64,000 nucleotides of DNA, taken from Halorhabdus tiamatea SARL4B (GTDB lineage: Archaea > Halobacteriota > Halobacteria > Halobacteriales > Haloarculaceae). Each line of letters begins with the position of its first letter. Positions within the stretch are counted from its first letter, which is position 1. Below, piece after piece: positions 53,204-63,527 of this stretch. The notes under the pieces are model-generated. The model did no database searches, had not been told where the DNA came from, and saw only the letters and a program-made list of their open reading frames with translations. The translations under genes were made by a program, and so were the position numbers. Where the stretch lies: NCBI RefSeq assembly GCF_000470655.1, contig NC_021921.1, positions 2,232,001 through 2,296,000 on the forward strand, read 5' to 3'.

Positions 53204-54424
53204 ATGTCACGAACCATCGCCGGATTGTTTGCCGTGCTGTTGGTCGTCGGCGGCGTCGCGGGTGTCGCCGTTTCCCCCGCCGTTGGGGGGCCCGCCGCGA
53301 CCGAGACGACTGTCGACTGTTCGTTCCCGATCACCGTCACCGACGCCAGCGGGGCGAACGTGACCGTGAGCGAGGAGCCACAGCGAGTCGTCACGCTCGC
53401 ACCGAGTGCCTCCCAGGTCGTCTGGGAACTCGGTGCCGAAGACAGGGTCGTGGGGATGCCCGTCAACCCCTACACGAGCTACCTGAACGGATCGAGCGAG
53501 AAGACGAACGTCGTCGATGAGGAGGGCCAACCCCAGGTCGAGACGATCATCGGTCTCGAGCCCGATCTGGTGCTCGCGCCGAACGTCATCAGTCCAGATG
53601 CGGTCGGACAGCTCCGGGACGCTGGCGTGACGGTCTATCGCTTCGAGAGTGCGAGTTCGATCGGAGACGTCGTCGAGAAGACGCGACTCACCGGGCGACT
53701 GCTCGGCACCGACGAGACAGCCATGGAAGTCAGTGCCCGGACACGAGCGACCGTCGAGGCCTACCGGAACGCAACCGCGAGCCAGGAACGGCCGACGGTC
53801 TACTACGCCATGGGCGGTGGCTTCACCGCCGGCCCCGGCACCTTCATCGGCGACGTGATCGACGCTGCCGGCGGTGACAACGTCGCCCTTGCCGCAAACA
53901 TCAGCACCTACGACACCATCAACACCGAAATCCTCGTCGAGGAAGACCCCGACTGGATCGTCGTCTCGGGGGAGTCGCCGATCCCGTCCGATCCCGCGCT
54001 CTCGAACACGACGGCAATTCGGGAAAAGCAGACAGTCCGCGTCGACGCCAACTTCATCAGCCAGCCCGGACCGCGGGTGACCCAGCCGCTACGGACGCTG
54101 GCGACGACGTTCCACCCCGAGGCAGCAGCCGACGTAACCGTCGATCCCGCAACGGTGTCGGCTCCGATCTGTGCGGCCGACGCCACGGAGCCGACGACGA
54201 CCGAGTCAGTAGCGGAACCGACGACGGAGCCAACGACCGAGACGACGACTGCGTCACCCACTGAGACGACGGCCGAGCCGACGACGATCGATACGGTCAC
54301 CCTCGACACGAACCAGACGACGGGTTCGACCACCGAGACCACGACCGCCACCGGTCCCGGATTCGGGGTCGTGACGGCGATCGTCGCCTTGCTCGGTTCT
54401 GGGCTGTTCGTCAGACGGGATTGA
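53204..54424 (+). CDS. btuF: PGF-CTERM-anchored ABC substrate-binding protein
   Basis: 406 residues. A Sec-type signal ([20 protein letters not shown]) precedes a type III periplasmic-binding fold: [40 protein letters not shown] and [17 protein letters not shown] Thr/Glu-rich surface linker of about 60 residues follows. The PGF-CTERM sorting signal closes it ([20 protein letters not shown] with RRD), normally processed by archaeosortase A. It captures a corrinoid or metal chelate for BtuCD. The specific ligand cannot be told from sequence. Confidence 0.9.
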   Translation: MSRTIAGLFAVLLVVGGVAGVAVSPAVGGPAATETTVDCSFPITVTDASGANVTVSEEPQRVVTLAPSASQVVWELGAEDRVVGMPVNPYTSYLNGSSEKTNVVDEEGQPQVETIIGLEPDLVLAPNVISPDAVGQLRDAGVTVYRFESASSIGDVVEKTRLTGRLLGTDETAMEVSARTRATVEAYRNATASQERPTVYYAMGGGFTAGPGTFIGDVIDAAGGDNVALAANISTYDTINTEILVEEDPDWIVVSGESPIPSDPALSNTTAIREKQTVRVDANFISQPGPRVTQPLRTLATTFHPEAAADVTVDPATVSAPICAADATEPTTTESVAEPTTEPTTETTTASPTETTAEPTTIDTVTLDTNQTTGSTTETTTATGPGFGVVTAIVALLGSGLFVRRD

Positions 54425-54514
54425 CTCGCTTTTGGCTGCCTGTCGACACCTGGAGTCGGTGTCTCCCGACGGCGACCAGTAAGGGGTTTACCCCTGGGCC
54501 GACGACCGGGACAC

Positions 54515-54793
54515 ATGGTCGAAAACGTCATCTGGCCGGCTGCCCTCGACGCCGAGTTGACGCGCAGCGAGGGGCGACGGGTGCCCCAGGATCTCGCGGT
54601 CGAGGAGCCGACAGTCGACGAGATCGCACAGGCGGTCCAGCAGGTCGGCTACGACGCGGTGATCGAGCGCGAGAAGACCTACTCCCGCGAGTACGAGGCT
54701 CGCGGGCGCGTACTGGTCAAGGACGCCGACGACGCGACCAAGAGCGACCTCCTGGGAGCCGTGGCGGCCTACGTCGCCGCGCTCCGCGAGTGA
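54515..54793 (+). CDS. srp19: Signal recognition particle protein SRP19
   Basis: 92 residues with [20 protein letters not shown] and a C-terminal [23 protein letters not shown]19 binds the tip of helices 6 and 8 of 7S RNA and lets SRP54 join. A GGGG-TTTA-CCCC inverted repeat (54483-54494) contains the TATA-like core about 27 nt before the ATG. The stop shares one base with the Gar1 start. Confidence 0.93.
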   Translation: MVENVIWPAALDAELTRSEGRRVPQDLAVEEPTVDEIAQAVQQVGYDAVIEREKTYSREYEARGRVLVKDADDATKSDLLGAVAAYVAALRE

Positions 54794-55020
54794 TGCGCCG
54801 GGCCGGGGAGGTTCGGGGGATCGCCCAGAGTGTGGCCGTCGTCCAGTGCCCCGAGGAGACTCACCCGGACATCGGGACGATGGTGATCGACGAATCGCTT
54901 GACACCGTCGGTCGCGTGGTCGACGTCTTCGGACCGGTCGAGCGGCCGTACCTCGCGGTTTCGCCGGTCGACAGCGTTCACCCGCCCGCCCTGGTCGGTC
55001 AGCCGCTGTACTATCGGTGA
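54793..55020 (+). CDS. H/ACA RNP protein Gar1
   Basis: 75 residues of the Gar1/Naf1 beta-barrel: RRAGEVRGIAQSVAVVQCPE, TMVIDESLDTVGRVVDVFGP and VERPYLAVSP. It helps Cbf5 place pseudouridines guided by H/ACA RNAs. ATG 54793 overlaps the srp19 TGA by one base (TGATG), so the two RNP proteins are co-translated, a common archaeal linkage. The longer upstream frame is non-coding. Confidence 0.9.
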   Translation: MRRAGEVRGIAQSVAVVQCPEETHPDIGTMVIDESLDTVGRVVDVFGPVERPYLAVSPVDSVHPPALVGQPLYYR

Positions 55021-55104
55021 GGACTACGACAATCACTTGCCGGCCTGGACGGCCCGCGTTGCCGGACCGAAATCGCTTTTCCCGACGCCTCCCCCACGAA
55101 CTGT

Positions 55105-56172
55105 ATGGCTCGCGACCGCGGACTCACGCTCTCGATCTCGGTGATCGTCTCGATCTTCCTCGCCGTCCAACTCGGCGCACTCGCGCTGGTCGATCCCTTC
55201 CAGACGGCCGGGCTCCAGCCGGTCGAAGACCCACAGAACCCACTGAACACGCTACTGTACATCGGGGCGATCCTGGTGATGACCGGCGTGATGCTCGCCG
55301 CGTTCCGATACGACGTCCAGTGGGCGATCCGTGGACTCATCGTCGCGACCAGTGTGTACATCGCCCTGATCGTCTTCTCGATTCTGCTGCCGCCCGTCGT
55401 GACGATTCCCGTCGCCGGTGGGCTCCACGGCCCCGCCTGGCTCGGCGCGATCGGCCTTGGGATCGCAGTGTTCGCCTATCCCGAGTGGTACGTCATCGAC
55501 GCCGCGGGGGCGATCATGGGCGCGGGGGCGGCCGGGCTCTTCGGGATCACGTTTGGCGTCTTCCCGGCGCTGGTGTTGCTTTCCGTCCTGGCGGTCTACG
55601 ACGCCATCAGCGTCTACGGCACCGAGCACATGCTGACGCTCGCCTCCGGCGTGATGGACTTACAGGTCCCCGTCGTGCTCGTCGCACCGACGTCGCTCGG
55701 CTACTCCTTTCTGGACGACGACGGACCGATGGTCGACGATTCGAGCGAATCCGGCTCGGAGGCCGACAGTGACGAGGCCGATGTCGCTGCCGAGACTGCG
55801 GCCGACGAGGACAGCGACGACAACGAAGACGCGACCGACGAGAGCGACGACCCGCTTGAGGACCGCGACGCGCTGTTCATCGGCCTCGGCGACGCGATCA
55901 TCCCCACAGTGTTGGTCGCCTCGGTCGCCTTCTTCGCCGGTCCGGCGGTCCCGACCGTCGGCCTCGGCGGTCTCTCGGTCGCGGTGCCCGCCGCCACCGC
56001 CGTGATGGGGACGTTCATCGGGCTGGCCGTGCTGTTGCGCATGGTCCTCGCCGGGCGAGCTCACGCCGGGCTCCCGCTGTTGAACGGCGGGGCGATCGCC
56101 GGCTACCTCGTCGGCGCACTCGCTACCGGGATGGGCCTGCTCGAAACACTTGGCCTTACGCCGTATCTGTGA
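55105..56172 (+). CDS. Presenilin/signal-peptide-peptidase-like aspartyl protease (A22)
   Basis: 355 residues with about nine helices. The first catalytic Asp is in LAVYDAISVYGTEHML, the second in FIGLGDAIIPTVLVA, and a GLPLL segment takes the place of the PAL motif. Between the two catalytic helices is an acidic cytoplasmic loop of about 60 residues (DSSESGSEADSDEADVAAET). It cleaves membrane-spanning segments, probably of signal peptides or anchors. ATG start 55105. Confidence 0.88.
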   Translation: MARDRGLTLSISVIVSIFLAVQLGALALVDPFQTAGLQPVEDPQNPLNTLLYIGAILVMTGVMLAAFRYDVQWAIRGLIVATSVYIALIVFSILLPPVVTIPVAGGLHGPAWLGAIGLGIAVFAYPEWYVIDAAGAIMGAGAAGLFGITFGVFPALVLLSVLAVYDAISVYGTEHMLTLASGVMDLQVPVVLVAPTSLGYSFLDDDGPMVDDSSESGSEADSDEADVAAETAADEDSDDNEDATDESDDPLEDRDALFIGLGDAIIPTVLVASVAFFAGPAVPTVGLGGLSVAVPAATAVMGTFIGLAVLLRMVLAGRAHAGLPLLNGGAIAGYLVGALATGMGLLETLGLTPYL

Positions 56173-56260
56173 GATCACGAGTCACGTTCCGGCATCCGAC
56201 CGAAAGCAAACGAATCTCAGCTGAAAGTCCCCGCGTCGTTGCCCAGCCGACCGCCGTCCG

Positions 56261-56695
56261 TCACCGTAGCGTGCCACCGCCGAGCCAGTATGCCACAACC
56301 GCCCGCCAGGACGCCAACAGAACCAGTCCGATGACGATAGAGATCAGCAGAAAGCTCGGTGAGAACGACCCGTGGAACAACGACGATGCCCGGAGAAGCT
56401 GGCCGATCAGCGCCGCGGTGATCCAGGCCGGAACAGTCCAGGAGACCGCCCTCAGGACGGATCGACGTGCGTCAATCGTATAGAGGCTGCCGAGCATCGC
56501 AGCGACGACCCAGCCGACCAGAAAGGGGGCCATCGTGCCGACATGTCGCCCAACGTTCGTGAGTGATTCGCCATGGCCGAGGACTGCCCCGACGAGGACG
56601 AACGCCGCGATCGCGACGACGTCGCCGGCGGCGAGGATCGCGGTCGTCCCCGAGCGGTCGACCCGCTTTCGGAGCGTCGCGGTCACAGTACTCAT
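56261..56695 (-). CDS. DUF3054-family membrane protein
   Basis: 144 residues with four hydrophobic helices: LAAGDVVAIAAFVLVGAVLG, MAPFLVGWVVAAMLGSLYTI, VPAWITAALIGQLLRASSLF and FLLISIVIGLVLLASWRAVV. This is the DUF3054 pattern. Start at ATG 56695 (MSTVTATLRKRV) is preferred; the 38 codons upstream lack haloarchaeal character. Convergent with the presenilin-like gene. Function unknown. Confidence 0.83.
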   Translation of the reverse strand: MSTVTATLRKRVDRSGTTAILAAGDVVAIAAFVLVGAVLGHGESLTNVGRHVGTMAPFLVGWVVAAMLGSLYTIDARRSVLRAVSWTVPAWITAALIGQLLRASSLFHGSFSPSFLLISIVIGLVLLASWRAVVAYWLGGGTLR

Positions 56696-56987
56696 ACCTG
56701 CTTCGAGCGCGGCCGGAAACTTGGGCGTTCCCGTTTCGATCGATTGTTCGCCGCTGGGACGATAGCTCCCACGTCGTGAGGGCGCTACGATCGTGTAGAC
56801 AGATTTCACACGGTTCGATGCCGCTCGGTCGTGGGACAGTTCCTCTTCAGCGCCGTCCTGTACCCCTCCGATTTTACTCCACGAACCGGGTTCTCCATTT
56901 TGATAATTTGAAAGATGTGTTTATATTTCTCGGTAGGAGAAACCTACCATAGCGTCAAGAGGTGCCACCAACGCCACCGTGATTCCC
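56696..56987. other. Intergenic promoter region before DUF7331 gene
   Basis: 292 bp of lower GC without a credible gene. Its 3' part holds the TATA box and hairpin listed separately. Nothing recognisable lies in 56696-56880. Confidence 0.5.
56917..56948 (+). promoter_or_regulatory. TATA box with hairpin at the transcription start
   Basis: TGTTTATATTTC (about 56917-56928) is followed by the perfect inverted repeat GGTAGG-AGAAA-CCTACC (56932-56948), which spans the predicted start point about 26 nt from the TATA. It would act as an operator in DNA or as a 5' hairpin in the roughly 40-nt leader. Confidence 0.55.
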
Positions 56988-57155
56988 ATGAGTGTAACGC
57001 CGGCAGACGAGACGTCAGAGTGCCAGCCCGAACCGTTAGCAGACCGTTACAGTCAGTTGCTCCTCGACGACGAGGACCCCATCATTTACGATCGTGAGAA
57101 CCACGCTGCCTGGGTGCAGTCGTCTGGAGCGGTATCTCTCCTGGAGTACCGGTAG
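56988..57155 (+). CDS. Small DUF7331-like protein (55 aa)
   Basis: Starts MSVTPADETSECQPEPLADR and ends SGAVSLLEYR. The central LLLDDEDPIIYDRENHAAWV matches the pattern I recall for the short haloarchaeal DUF7331 proteins. The TATA plus hairpin upstream and the in-frame ATG with acidic composition support a real gene. No function is known. Unlike most leaderless genes here, it has a leader of about 40 nt. Confidence 0.75.
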   Translation: MSVTPADETSECQPEPLADRYSQLLLDDEDPIIYDRENHAAWVQSSGAVSLLEYR

Positions 57156-57332
57156 GATCCCGGACTCGACCGGTTGCGCCGGCAGACGCATCGGTCTCGT
57201 GCCCTCTCAATCTGACGCCGCCGAGTCGGGACACGAATGGACGGTAACCAGTTCTTACCGGTCCGGTCGACTGGCTTCCGCCGGGCGGCGTTCGGCGTCA
57301 ATCACTTGTCGCTCCGCATCGGACATCCGGCT

Positions 57333-57869
57333 GTGGAATACTCGTTGCTCGGCTGGCCCGCCGACGCCCCGACGCTCGACCTCCATCACGAACGGTTCGC
57401 GTACGCGGGGAAGTTCGTCGTCTCCAGTACCGGAAAGGCCGTCGTGCGAGCGGACGGCTCGATCGTCGCGGCGGCCGCCTTCGATCCCGACCGAACCGAC
57501 GAGGACTGTCTCCGGATCCGGTACGTGACTGTCCGCGAAGACCGACGTGGTGCGGGAATTGGATCCCGACTCCTCCGGTTCGTCGTCGTTCGAGCCCACG
57601 AACGGGGCTTCAACGAAGTGAAAGCCGGCGTCAACAATCCGCTGGCCTACGAGGCCTTCTACAAGGCCAGCCTGGCCTACACTGGCGAGCAGACGGGGCT
57701 GGCCGAACTCGTCGTCTCGACAGCCGCTGATCGGGACGCCGAGCGCTACCGTGCGGGACTTTCCACCTACCGAGACCGAGATCTCACCGAACAGGCGAAC
57801 GCGTTTCTCGACGCCCGCGAAGACGGCGATCCACCGGCCGTCGTCGACGTGCCCAGCGTAGAGTCCTGA
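57333..57869 (+). CDS. GNAT-family N-acetyltransferase
   Basis: 178 residues from GTG 57333 ([20 protein letters not shown]), a start matching related haloarchaeal proteins as I recall them. An ATG at 57237 adds 32 residues of poorer coding character. The acetyl-CoA loop is [18 protein letters not shown], followed by [20 protein letters not shown] and [14 protein letters not shown]. Acceptor unknown. It ends 70 bp before fen1. Confidence 0.8.
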   Translation: MEYSLLGWPADAPTLDLHHERFAYAGKFVVSSTGKAVVRADGSIVAAAAFDPDRTDEDCLRIRYVTVREDRRGAGIGSRLLRFVVVRAHERGFNEVKAGVNNPLAYEAFYKASLAYTGEQTGLAELVVSTAADRDAERYRAGLSTYRDRDLTEQANAFLDAREDGDPPAVVDVPSVES

Positions 57870-57939
57870 CACAGTGCCGGTGACTGCCGACTCTGTCGAG
57901 GCGGGGGATTCAAACCCGTTTGGCGTGTTACTCCGGCTA

Positions 57940-58920
57940 ATGGGAAACGCTGATCTCCGGGACATCGCCGTCATCAAGGACGTCTCCTTCGAGGAACTGG
58001 GCGGCTCGATCGTCGCCGTCGACGCCCACAACTGGCTGTATCGCTACCTCACGACGACGGTCAAGTGGACCAGCGACGATATTTATACCACTGCCGACGG
58101 TGAGGAAGTCGCCAATCTCGTGGGAGTGATCCAGGGCCTGCCGAAGTTCTTCGAGGCCGACGTCACGCCCGTGTTCGTCTTCGATGGCGCGGTCACCGAC
58201 CTCAAAGACGACGAAGTAAAGCGCCGGCGCGAACAGCGCGAACAATACGAGGAAGACTTAGAAGCCGCCCGCGAGGAAGGTGATGCGATCCAGGTCGCCC
58301 GCCTCGAATCCCGAACCCAGCGACTCACCGACGTCATCATCGAAACGACTCGTAAACTCCTCGGGCTACTCGACGTCCCGATCGTCGACGCCCCGGCGGA
58401 GGGTGAAGCCCAGGCCGCCTACATGGCTCGACGGGGCGACGCCGACTACGTCGGCACGGAGGACTACGACGCCCTGCTCTTTGGCGCACCCTACACGCTC
58501 CGGCAACTCACCAGTTCGGGCGACCCTGAATTGATGGACTTCGAGGCGACGCTCGCCGAACACGATCTCTCCTGGGAGCAACTCGTCGACGTCGCGCTGC
58601 TCTGTGGGACGGACTTCAACGAGGGTGTCCGGGGCTACGGTCCCAAAACCGCGGTGAAAGCCATTCGCGAGCACGGCGACCTCTGGGGCGTCAGCGAGGC
58701 CGAGGACGTCTACGTCGAGAACGCCGACCGGATTCGGGATCTCTTCCTCGACCCGGCGGTTACTGACGAGTATTCGCTCGAGACCACGATCGAACCTGAT
58801 CTGGCGGCCGCCCGCGCGTTCGTCACCGACCAATGGGAGGTCGACACCGACGAAGTCGCTCGCGGATTCGAGCGGATCGAGTCCTCTGTCGTCCAGACGG
58901 GACTCGACGACTGGACCTGA
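57940..58920 (+). CDS. fen1: Flap endonuclease 1
   Basis: 326 residues, the standard archaeal length. The N-nuclease domain ([40 protein letters not shown]) and I-nuclease domain ([52 protein letters not shown]) carry the acidic metal ligands. The C-terminal QTGLDDWT is a PCNA-interacting (PIP) box. It removes 5' flaps in Okazaki fragment maturation and repair. ATG 57940 (MGNADLRD) is the conserved start; Gly2 is needed for activity in this family. Confidence 0.95.
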   Translation: MGNADLRDIAVIKDVSFEELGGSIVAVDAHNWLYRYLTTTVKWTSDDIYTTADGEEVANLVGVIQGLPKFFEADVTPVFVFDGAVTDLKDDEVKRRREQREQYEEDLEAAREEGDAIQVARLESRTQRLTDVIIETTRKLLGLLDVPIVDAPAEGEAQAAYMARRGDADYVGTEDYDALLFGAPYTLRQLTSSGDPELMDFEATLAEHDLSWEQLVDVALLCGTDFNEGVRGYGPKTAVKAIREHGDLWGVSEAEDVYVENADRIRDLFLDPAVTDEYSLETTIEPDLAAARAFVTDQWEVDTDEVARGFERIESSVVQTGLDDWT

Positions 58921-58974
58921 CGGAAAATCGAGTCGAAACGCCGATTACTGCGAAAATCCGAGACTGCGTCAGAC

Positions 58975-59775
58975 CTAGATCTCGCTCTCGAAGTCCGACA
59001 GCGAGTAGGCCGGCTCCGCACCGCGGCGATCGAGCGTCTCGTTGGCGAGCAACCAGTAGACGACGCTCAGTGCCTTGCGACCCTTGTTGTTGGTCGGGAC
59101 GACCAGGTCGACGTTGCCGGTCGTGTTGTTGGAGTCACACATCGCGATGACCGGGATGCCGACCGTGATGGCCTCCTTGACGGCCTGGGCGTCGCCGATC
59201 GGGTCCGTGACCACGACGACGTCCGGTTCGATGTAGCCGTCGTAGTCCGGATTGGTCAGCGTCCCCGGGATGAAGCGGCCGGTCCGGGCGCGTGCGCCGA
59301 CGGCGTCGGCGAACTTCTCGGCCGGGAAGCGACCGTACTGCCGGGAGGAGGCCACGAGGATCTGCTCGGGGTCGTAGTTGGCCAGGAAGTCCGCAGCCGT
59401 GCGGATGCGCTGGTCGGTCATACTCACGTCGAGCACGTACAGCCCGTCGGTCCGGACGCGGTGGATGAACCGGTCCATGTCGCTGGTCTTCTGCTGGGTC
59501 CCGATGTGGACACCGGCCGAGAGGTAGTCGTCGACCGGGATCAGCAGGTCTGCCTCCGACTGGGCGTCCGGCATGACGTTCTCGTCGAGCTGGGCCGGAC
59601 TCTCTTCGGCCGCGTCGTTCGTTCCAGCGTCGTCCTGTGCCCCGACCTCGTCGTCGCCCGACGGCTCCTCGCCGTCCGCCTCGGGCGCGCTCTCCTCGGT
59701 TACCACGCCGGCGTCGTCGGGCTCCGAGGCGGCCTCGGTCTCGTCTGCCTCGATGTCACTTTCCTCGTCGCTCAT
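58975..59775 (-). CDS. rps2: Small ribosomal subunit protein uS2
   Basis: 266 residues. An acidic N-terminal extension of about 75 residues (low complexity, Glu/Asp/Ala) precedes the uS2 core: [60 protein letters not shown] and [20 protein letters not shown]. Last gene of the operon; its ATG overlaps the eno stop by 4 nt. It converges on fen1. Confidence 0.96.
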   Translation of the reverse strand: MSDEESDIEADETEAASEPDDAGVVTEESAPEADGEEPSGDDEVGAQDDAGTNDAAEESPAQLDENVMPDAQSEADLLIPVDDYLSAGVHIGTQQKTSDMDRFIHRVRTDGLYVLDVSMTDQRIRTAADFLANYDPEQILVASSRQYGRFPAEKFADAVGARARTGRFIPGTLTNPDYDGYIEPDVVVVTDPIGDAQAVKEAITVGIPVIAMCDSNNTTGNVDLVVPTNNKGRKALSVVYWLLANETLDRRGAEPAYSLSDFESEI

Positions 59776-60971
59776 GCGTTCTCTTCGATCCTGATGAGTT
59801 CGTTCAGCTTGGCCGTCCGCTCGCCGGCCACCGTCCCCGTCTTGATGTAGGGGGCGGCCGCGCCGACGGCCAGGTGGGCGATCGTCGTGTCCTCGGTCTC
59901 ACCCGAGCGGTGGGAGACGACCGACTCGATACCGTTTCGCGAGCCGAGTTCGATCGCGTCGACCGCGTCGGTCAGCGTCCCGATCTGGTTGGGCTTGATG
60001 AGGATGGAGTTCGACGAACCCAGGTCGATGCCTTCCTGGAGGCGCTCGACGTTCGTCACGTAGAGGTCGTCGCCACAGATGAGCGTCTGGTCGCCGACGC
60101 GCTCGGTGAGTTCGGCGAAGGCCTCGAAGTCGTTCTCGTCGAGGGGATCCTCGACGTACGCGAGGTCATACTCCTCGACCATCTCGACGACATAGTCGAT
60201 CTGCTCCTGGGTCGAGCGGTTGGGCTCTCCCTCGTAGACGTACTCCTCGCCGTCGTACATCTCGGCGGCGGCCATGTCCAACCCGAAGCTGATCTCGAAG
60301 CCGCGCTCGTCGCTAATGCGGTCGGTCGCCTCGGCGACGACCTCGAAGGCCTTGTCGTCACCGATCGGCGGGGCCCACGCGCCCTCGTCGCCCTTGTTGA
60401 CGGGCACGCCGCGCTCCTCGAGGATCGAACTGATCTCGGCGTGGACCTCGGCGTTGGCGAAGACGGCTTCCGTCACGCTCGGTGCGCCGACGGGTGCCGA
60501 GAGGAACTCCTGGATGTTGGTCGCTTCTTCGGCGTGTTCGCCACCGCCGACGACGTTGCCCAGCGGAGTCGGGAACCGGTCGCCACGGAAGGTGCCACCG
60601 AGGTGCTGATAGAGGGGCGCACCCAGGACGTCGGCACCGGCCTTCGCGGCGGCCATCGAGATGGCGACCGCGGAGTTCGCGCCGATCTCCGAGAAGTTGT
60701 CGGTCCCGTCGGCGGCGTGCAGCGCCGCGTCGACAGATCGCTGATCGCCGGCGTAGACCTCGCCCTCGAGTCGGGGGACGGCCAGGTCGCGGGCGTTCGC
60801 GATCGCCTCGCTCGGCGGCAGTTCGATCGCTTCGTGTTCGCCCGTGGATGCGCCACTCGGTGCGGCGGCACGGCCGAAGCCACCGCTCTCGGTGGTGACG
60901 TCGGCTTCGACAGTCGGGTTTCCTCGTGAGTCCAGTACGCGTCTTAGTGTTACGTTCGTGATTAGCGTCAT
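59772..60971 (-). CDS. eno: Enolase
   Basis: 399 residues interconverting 2-phosphoglycerate and PEP. It has [15 protein letters not shown], the flexible loop [15 protein letters not shown], metal-ligand strands [12 protein letters not shown] and [14 protein letters not shown], the catalytic-Lys strand [15 protein letters not shown] and [18 protein letters not shown]. It sits inside the ribosomal/RNA polymerase operon, as in other haloarchaea, 2 nt after rpoK. Its substrate is the product of the glycerate kinase at 24464. Confidence 0.97.
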   Translation of the reverse strand: MTLITNVTLRRVLDSRGNPTVEADVTTESGGFGRAAAPSGASTGEHEAIELPPSEAIANARDLAVPRLEGEVYAGDQRSVDAALHAADGTDNFSEIGANSAVAISMAAAKAGADVLGAPLYQHLGGTFRGDRFPTPLGNVVGGGEHAEEATNIQEFLSAPVGAPSVTEAVFANAEVHAEISSILEERGVPVNKGDEGAWAPPIGDDKAFEVVAEATDRISDERGFEISFGLDMAAAEMYDGEEYVYEGEPNRSTQEQIDYVVEMVEEYDLAYVEDPLDENDFEAFAELTERVGDQTLICGDDLYVTNVERLQEGIDLGSSNSILIKPNQIGTLTDAVDAIELGSRNGIESVVSHRSGETEDTTIAHLAVGAAAPYIKTGTVAGERTAKLNELIRIEENA

Positions 60972-60973
60972 CG

Positions 60974-61150
60974 TTAGTTACCTCGATTGACCGTAAACGG
61001 CAGGACACCAGCGTCGTACTCCTCGGCCGCGATGAGGATCGGCTGGGTCTGATCGGTGTCGATCAGTACCGGTGCTCCGTATGCCACCTGCAGCGCTCTG
61101 GCACCGAGAATCCGGGCCTTTTCGTAGCGGTTGTATTGTTCGTTCGGCAT
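60974..61150 (-). CDS. rpoK: RNA polymerase subunit Rpo6 (K, omega homologue)
   Basis: 58 residues, [20 protein letters not shown] then [20 protein letters not shown], matching subunit K/RPB6. It starts at ATG 61150, sharing one base with the rpoN stop (TAATG). It assists assembly and stability of the core enzyme. Confidence 0.96.
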   Translation of the reverse strand: MPNEQYNRYEKARILGARALQVAYGAPVLIDTDQTQPILIAAEEYDAGVLPFTVNRGN

Positions 61151-61344
61151 TATTGGTAGGGGGAAACCACGTCGACCAGGTCCTCGTGGGAGACGAGCAT
61201 CCGGCGACAGCAGTGCCGTTCGACGCCGAGGTCGTCTAGGACTTCCTCGGGATCCTCGTCGCCCTCGCGGGCCCGTTCTTTGAATTCCTCCCACTCGCTG
61301 CCGATCACATTGCCACAGGTGAAACATCGGACCGGTATCATCAT
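61150..61344 (-). CDS. rpoN: RNA polymerase subunit Rpo10 (N)
   Basis: 64 residues with the zinc-binding pairs CFTCGNVIG near the N-terminus and [13 protein letters not shown]. It is the RPB10 homologue that stabilises the Rpo3/Rpo11 platform. Two consecutive ATG codons (61344, 61341) are available. Located 14 nt after rps9. Confidence 0.96.
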   Translation of the reverse strand: MMIPVRCFTCGNVIGSEWEEFKERAREGDEDPEEVLDDLGVERHCCRRMLVSHEDLVDVVSPYQ

Positions 61345-61358
61345 GACGTATGATCACC

Positions 61359-61757
61359 TCAGCGGTAAGATTTTTGGTATCGAGCGCGCGCACCCGGGCC
61401 GCCCCACTTCTTGGGTTCGCTCTGGCGCACGTCGTTGACCAGTAGCGACCGGTCGAACTCCATGTACGCGTCACGGAGTTCCGCGTCGTTGGTGTGCTGG
61501 ACGAGCCCGCGAGCGATGGCCGTCCGGGCAGCGTCTGCCTGTCCCATGACGCCGCCGCCCTCGAGGCGAACCTCGATGTCCACGCCCTCTCGCAGGTCGT
61601 CGTCCGCAATGCGGAACGGCTCGAGCATCTTGAGCTTCGCCAGCTCCGGGTCGACGAGTTCGACCGGGCGGGAGTCGATCCGAATCCGCCCGTCGCCGTC
61701 CGACACTGTCGCGCGGGCGACTGCCGTCTTCTTCTTGCCTGATGTATTCGTTACCAT
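61359..61757 (-). CDS. rps9: Small ribosomal subunit protein uS9
   Basis: 132 residues: [40 protein letters not shown] and the conserved C-terminus [17 protein letters not shown], whose Lys/Arg tail contacts the P-site tRNA. ATG overlaps the rpl13 stop (ATGGTAA). Confidence 0.97.
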   Translation of the reverse strand: MVTNTSGKKKTAVARATVSDGDGRIRIDSRPVELVDPELAKLKMLEPFRIADDDLREGVDIEVRLEGGGVMGQADAARTAIARGLVQHTNDAELRDAYMEFDRSLLVNDVRQSEPKKWGGPGARARYQKSYR

Positions 61758-62215
61758 GTTACGTTTGCTCCGAGGTCTTCCGAAAGCTCGCCCAGCTGGA
61801 CGAACTTGATGTTCGACAGTCGATCCAGCGACGTGCCCTCGAGGACCTCCGTCTCGACGGGGTCGCCGTTTCTGTCCTGGCCCCCCTCGTAGGGGTTGCC
61901 CAGGTACACACGGACGTTCTCGAAGGCCTCGCGACCGCGGGGCTTCTTGTACGGAAGCATCCCGCGGATGGCCCGCTTGAAGATGCCGTCCGGGCGGGTG
62001 GGATAGGCCGGCCCCCGGTCGGAGCCGACGTCGGTCCGGGTCTTGTACGTCTCGTAGACGTCCTCGTCGCTGCCGGTGATGACTGCACGCTCGGCGTTGA
62101 CGACGGCGACCGTCTCGCCGTCGAGTGCGCGTTCGGCCACCTGGCTCGCGACGCGACCCATGATGCAGTCGCGGGCGTCGACGACGACGTCCGCGTCGAT
62201 GGTCGCGATACTCAT
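61751..62215 (-). CDS. rpl13: Large ribosomal subunit protein uL13
   Basis: 154 residues: [40 protein letters not shown] and [17 protein letters not shown]. It is an early 50S assembly protein. ATG 62215 overlaps the rpl18e stop by 4 nt. Confidence 0.97.
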   Translation of the reverse strand: MSIATIDADVVVDARDCIMGRVASQVAERALDGETVAVVNAERAVITGSDEDVYETYKTRTDVGSDRGPAYPTRPDGIFKRAIRGMLPYKKPRGREAFENVRVYLGNPYEGGQDRNGDPVETEVLEGTSLDRLSNIKFVQLGELSEDLGANVTW

Positions 62216-62562
62216 CGAATCACCCGTACGTTCGAACCGTCCGGATTGTCTTCGAGTGCCTGTTCGACGTTCAGTGTCTCGCCGACCTGGTCGATCTTCC
62301 GCTCGGCCGTCGACGAGAAGTCGACGGCGGCGACGGTGACGTCCTTCTGCAGGACGCCGCTGCCGAGAACCTTCCCGGGGACGACCACGGTTTCGTCTTC
62401 CTGGGCGTATCGCTCGATGCGACCCAGGTTGACCTCCGCGTGGGTGCGTCGGGGTTTCTCTAAGCGCTCGGCGACGTCACTCCAGACGTCACCGCCGCCG
62501 TCGCGGGCGACCGACTTGAGGTCGGCGATGAGACTACGCAGTCTCGGATTACTCTTACTCAT
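62212..62562 (-). CDS. rpl18e: Large ribosomal subunit protein eL18
   Basis: 116 residues from ATG 62562 ([20 protein letters not shown]), with [20 protein letters not shown] and [20 protein letters not shown]. It starts 18 nt after the tRNA-Leu 3' end with GGAGGAACG just upstream. A longer frame would read through the tRNA and is rejected. Confidence 0.96.
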   Translation of the reverse strand: MSKSNPRLRSLIADLKSVARDGGGDVWSDVAERLEKPRRTHAEVNLGRIERYAQEDETVVVPGKVLGSGVLQKDVTVAAVDFSSTAERKIDQVGETLNVEQALEDNPDGSNVRVIR

Positions 62563-62580
62563 GACGTTCCTCCTGAAAAG

Positions 62581-62665
62581 TGCAGGGAGCAGGATTTGAA
62601 CCTGCGGACCCCTACGGGACAGCGCCCTGAACGCTGCGCCGTTGGCCAAACTTGGCTATCCCTGC
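62581..62665 (-). tRNA. tRNA-Leu (anticodon CAG)
   Basis: An 85-nt class II tRNA on the complement: acceptor GCAGGGA/TCCCTGC, anticodon stem CAGCG/CGCTG with loop TTCAGGG, a long variable arm and T-arm GGTTCAAATCC. The discriminator is A and no CCA is encoded. It lies between rpoD and rpl18e on the same strand, so it is probably cut out of the operon transcript. Confidence 0.97.
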
Positions 62666-62782
62666 GAACATTGTTCGGTTCTGTCTGGCCCGTAAAACCC
62701 CTTTCGGTCGAACCGATGGACGCCGCGCTCGCACCGCGAGGGGCAGGCGACGTCGTCGTGGGGGTTCGGGGCACGGTCATCG

Positions 62783-63526
62783 TTATAGCTGAATCGTTTC
62801 GGTCAGTTCCTCAGCGCGTCGCCGGAGCGTGCCGACGCCCTCCTTGACCAGCGTGTCCACGTCGAAGGAACCGTCGGTCTCGACGTGGAAGACGAAGGCG
62901 TCGGTCACGTCCTCGATCTCGACCTGCGTGTCGGGGTATCGCTTCGTCAGGTCGTGATCGAAGTCCTCGGTCGGGACGAGTTCGCCGTCGTCCTCGATGA
63001 CGCCCCGGACGATCTCGGCGTCGTCGTCGGCGAACTCCTCGCGCTCGCCCTGAGGCTCGACACGCTGGAGGTGTCGGTAGGAGACGGCCACGCCGCCCTG
63101 GTGTTTGGCGTGCTCCCGTCCCGTATCGAGGACGGCATCGGCTTCGAGTTCCAGCCGCTGGTCGTCCTTGAGTTCGATGATCGGGACGTCCGGTTCGGCT
63201 GGCCCAACCATCTCGTCGTTTCCGACCAGGTCGCCGGAGTAGGCCGTATCGGGGCCTTCGACGTCGAGCGCCAGCGTGACCTCCTCGCCGATCTCGAACT
63301 CGCCGACGGGCGTCGTCAGCGGAACGAGCCCGAGTCGAAGCCCGATCTGCTCGTCGAACATCACGCTCGAGTTCTCGATGACCCGGACGGTGTCGATGCT
63401 GAACGTCGGCACGTCCGCGACCATCGCCCGGCGGACGCCGTTCGCGAACGCAGGGGTCACTCCCCGGACCAGAAACCGGGCCTCGCGTTCCCCGCGCTCG
63501 ATGAACGTGACGTCGTATTCGGCCAT
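62783..63526 (-). CDS. rpoD: RNA polymerase subunit Rpo3 (D)
   Basis: 247 residues, the alpha/RPB3 homologue: [54 protein letters not shown] and a C-terminal dimer helix ([15 protein letters not shown]). The protein has no cysteine at all, so the Fe-S cluster found in some archaeal Rpo3 proteins is absent. It follows rps11 by 1 nt; tRNA-Leu lies 117 bp downstream. Confidence 0.96.
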   Translation of the reverse strand: MAEYDVTFIERGEREARFLVRGVTPAFANGVRRAMVADVPTFSIDTVRVIENSSVMFDEQIGLRLGLVPLTTPVGEFEIGEEVTLALDVEGPDTAYSGDLVGNDEMVGPAEPDVPIIELKDDQRLELEADAVLDTGREHAKHQGGVAVSYRHLQRVEPQGEREEFADDDAEIVRGVIEDDGELVPTEDFDHDLTKRYPDTQVEIEDVTDAFVFHVETDGSFDVDTLVKEGVGTLRRRAEELTETIQL

Positions 63527-63527
63527 G

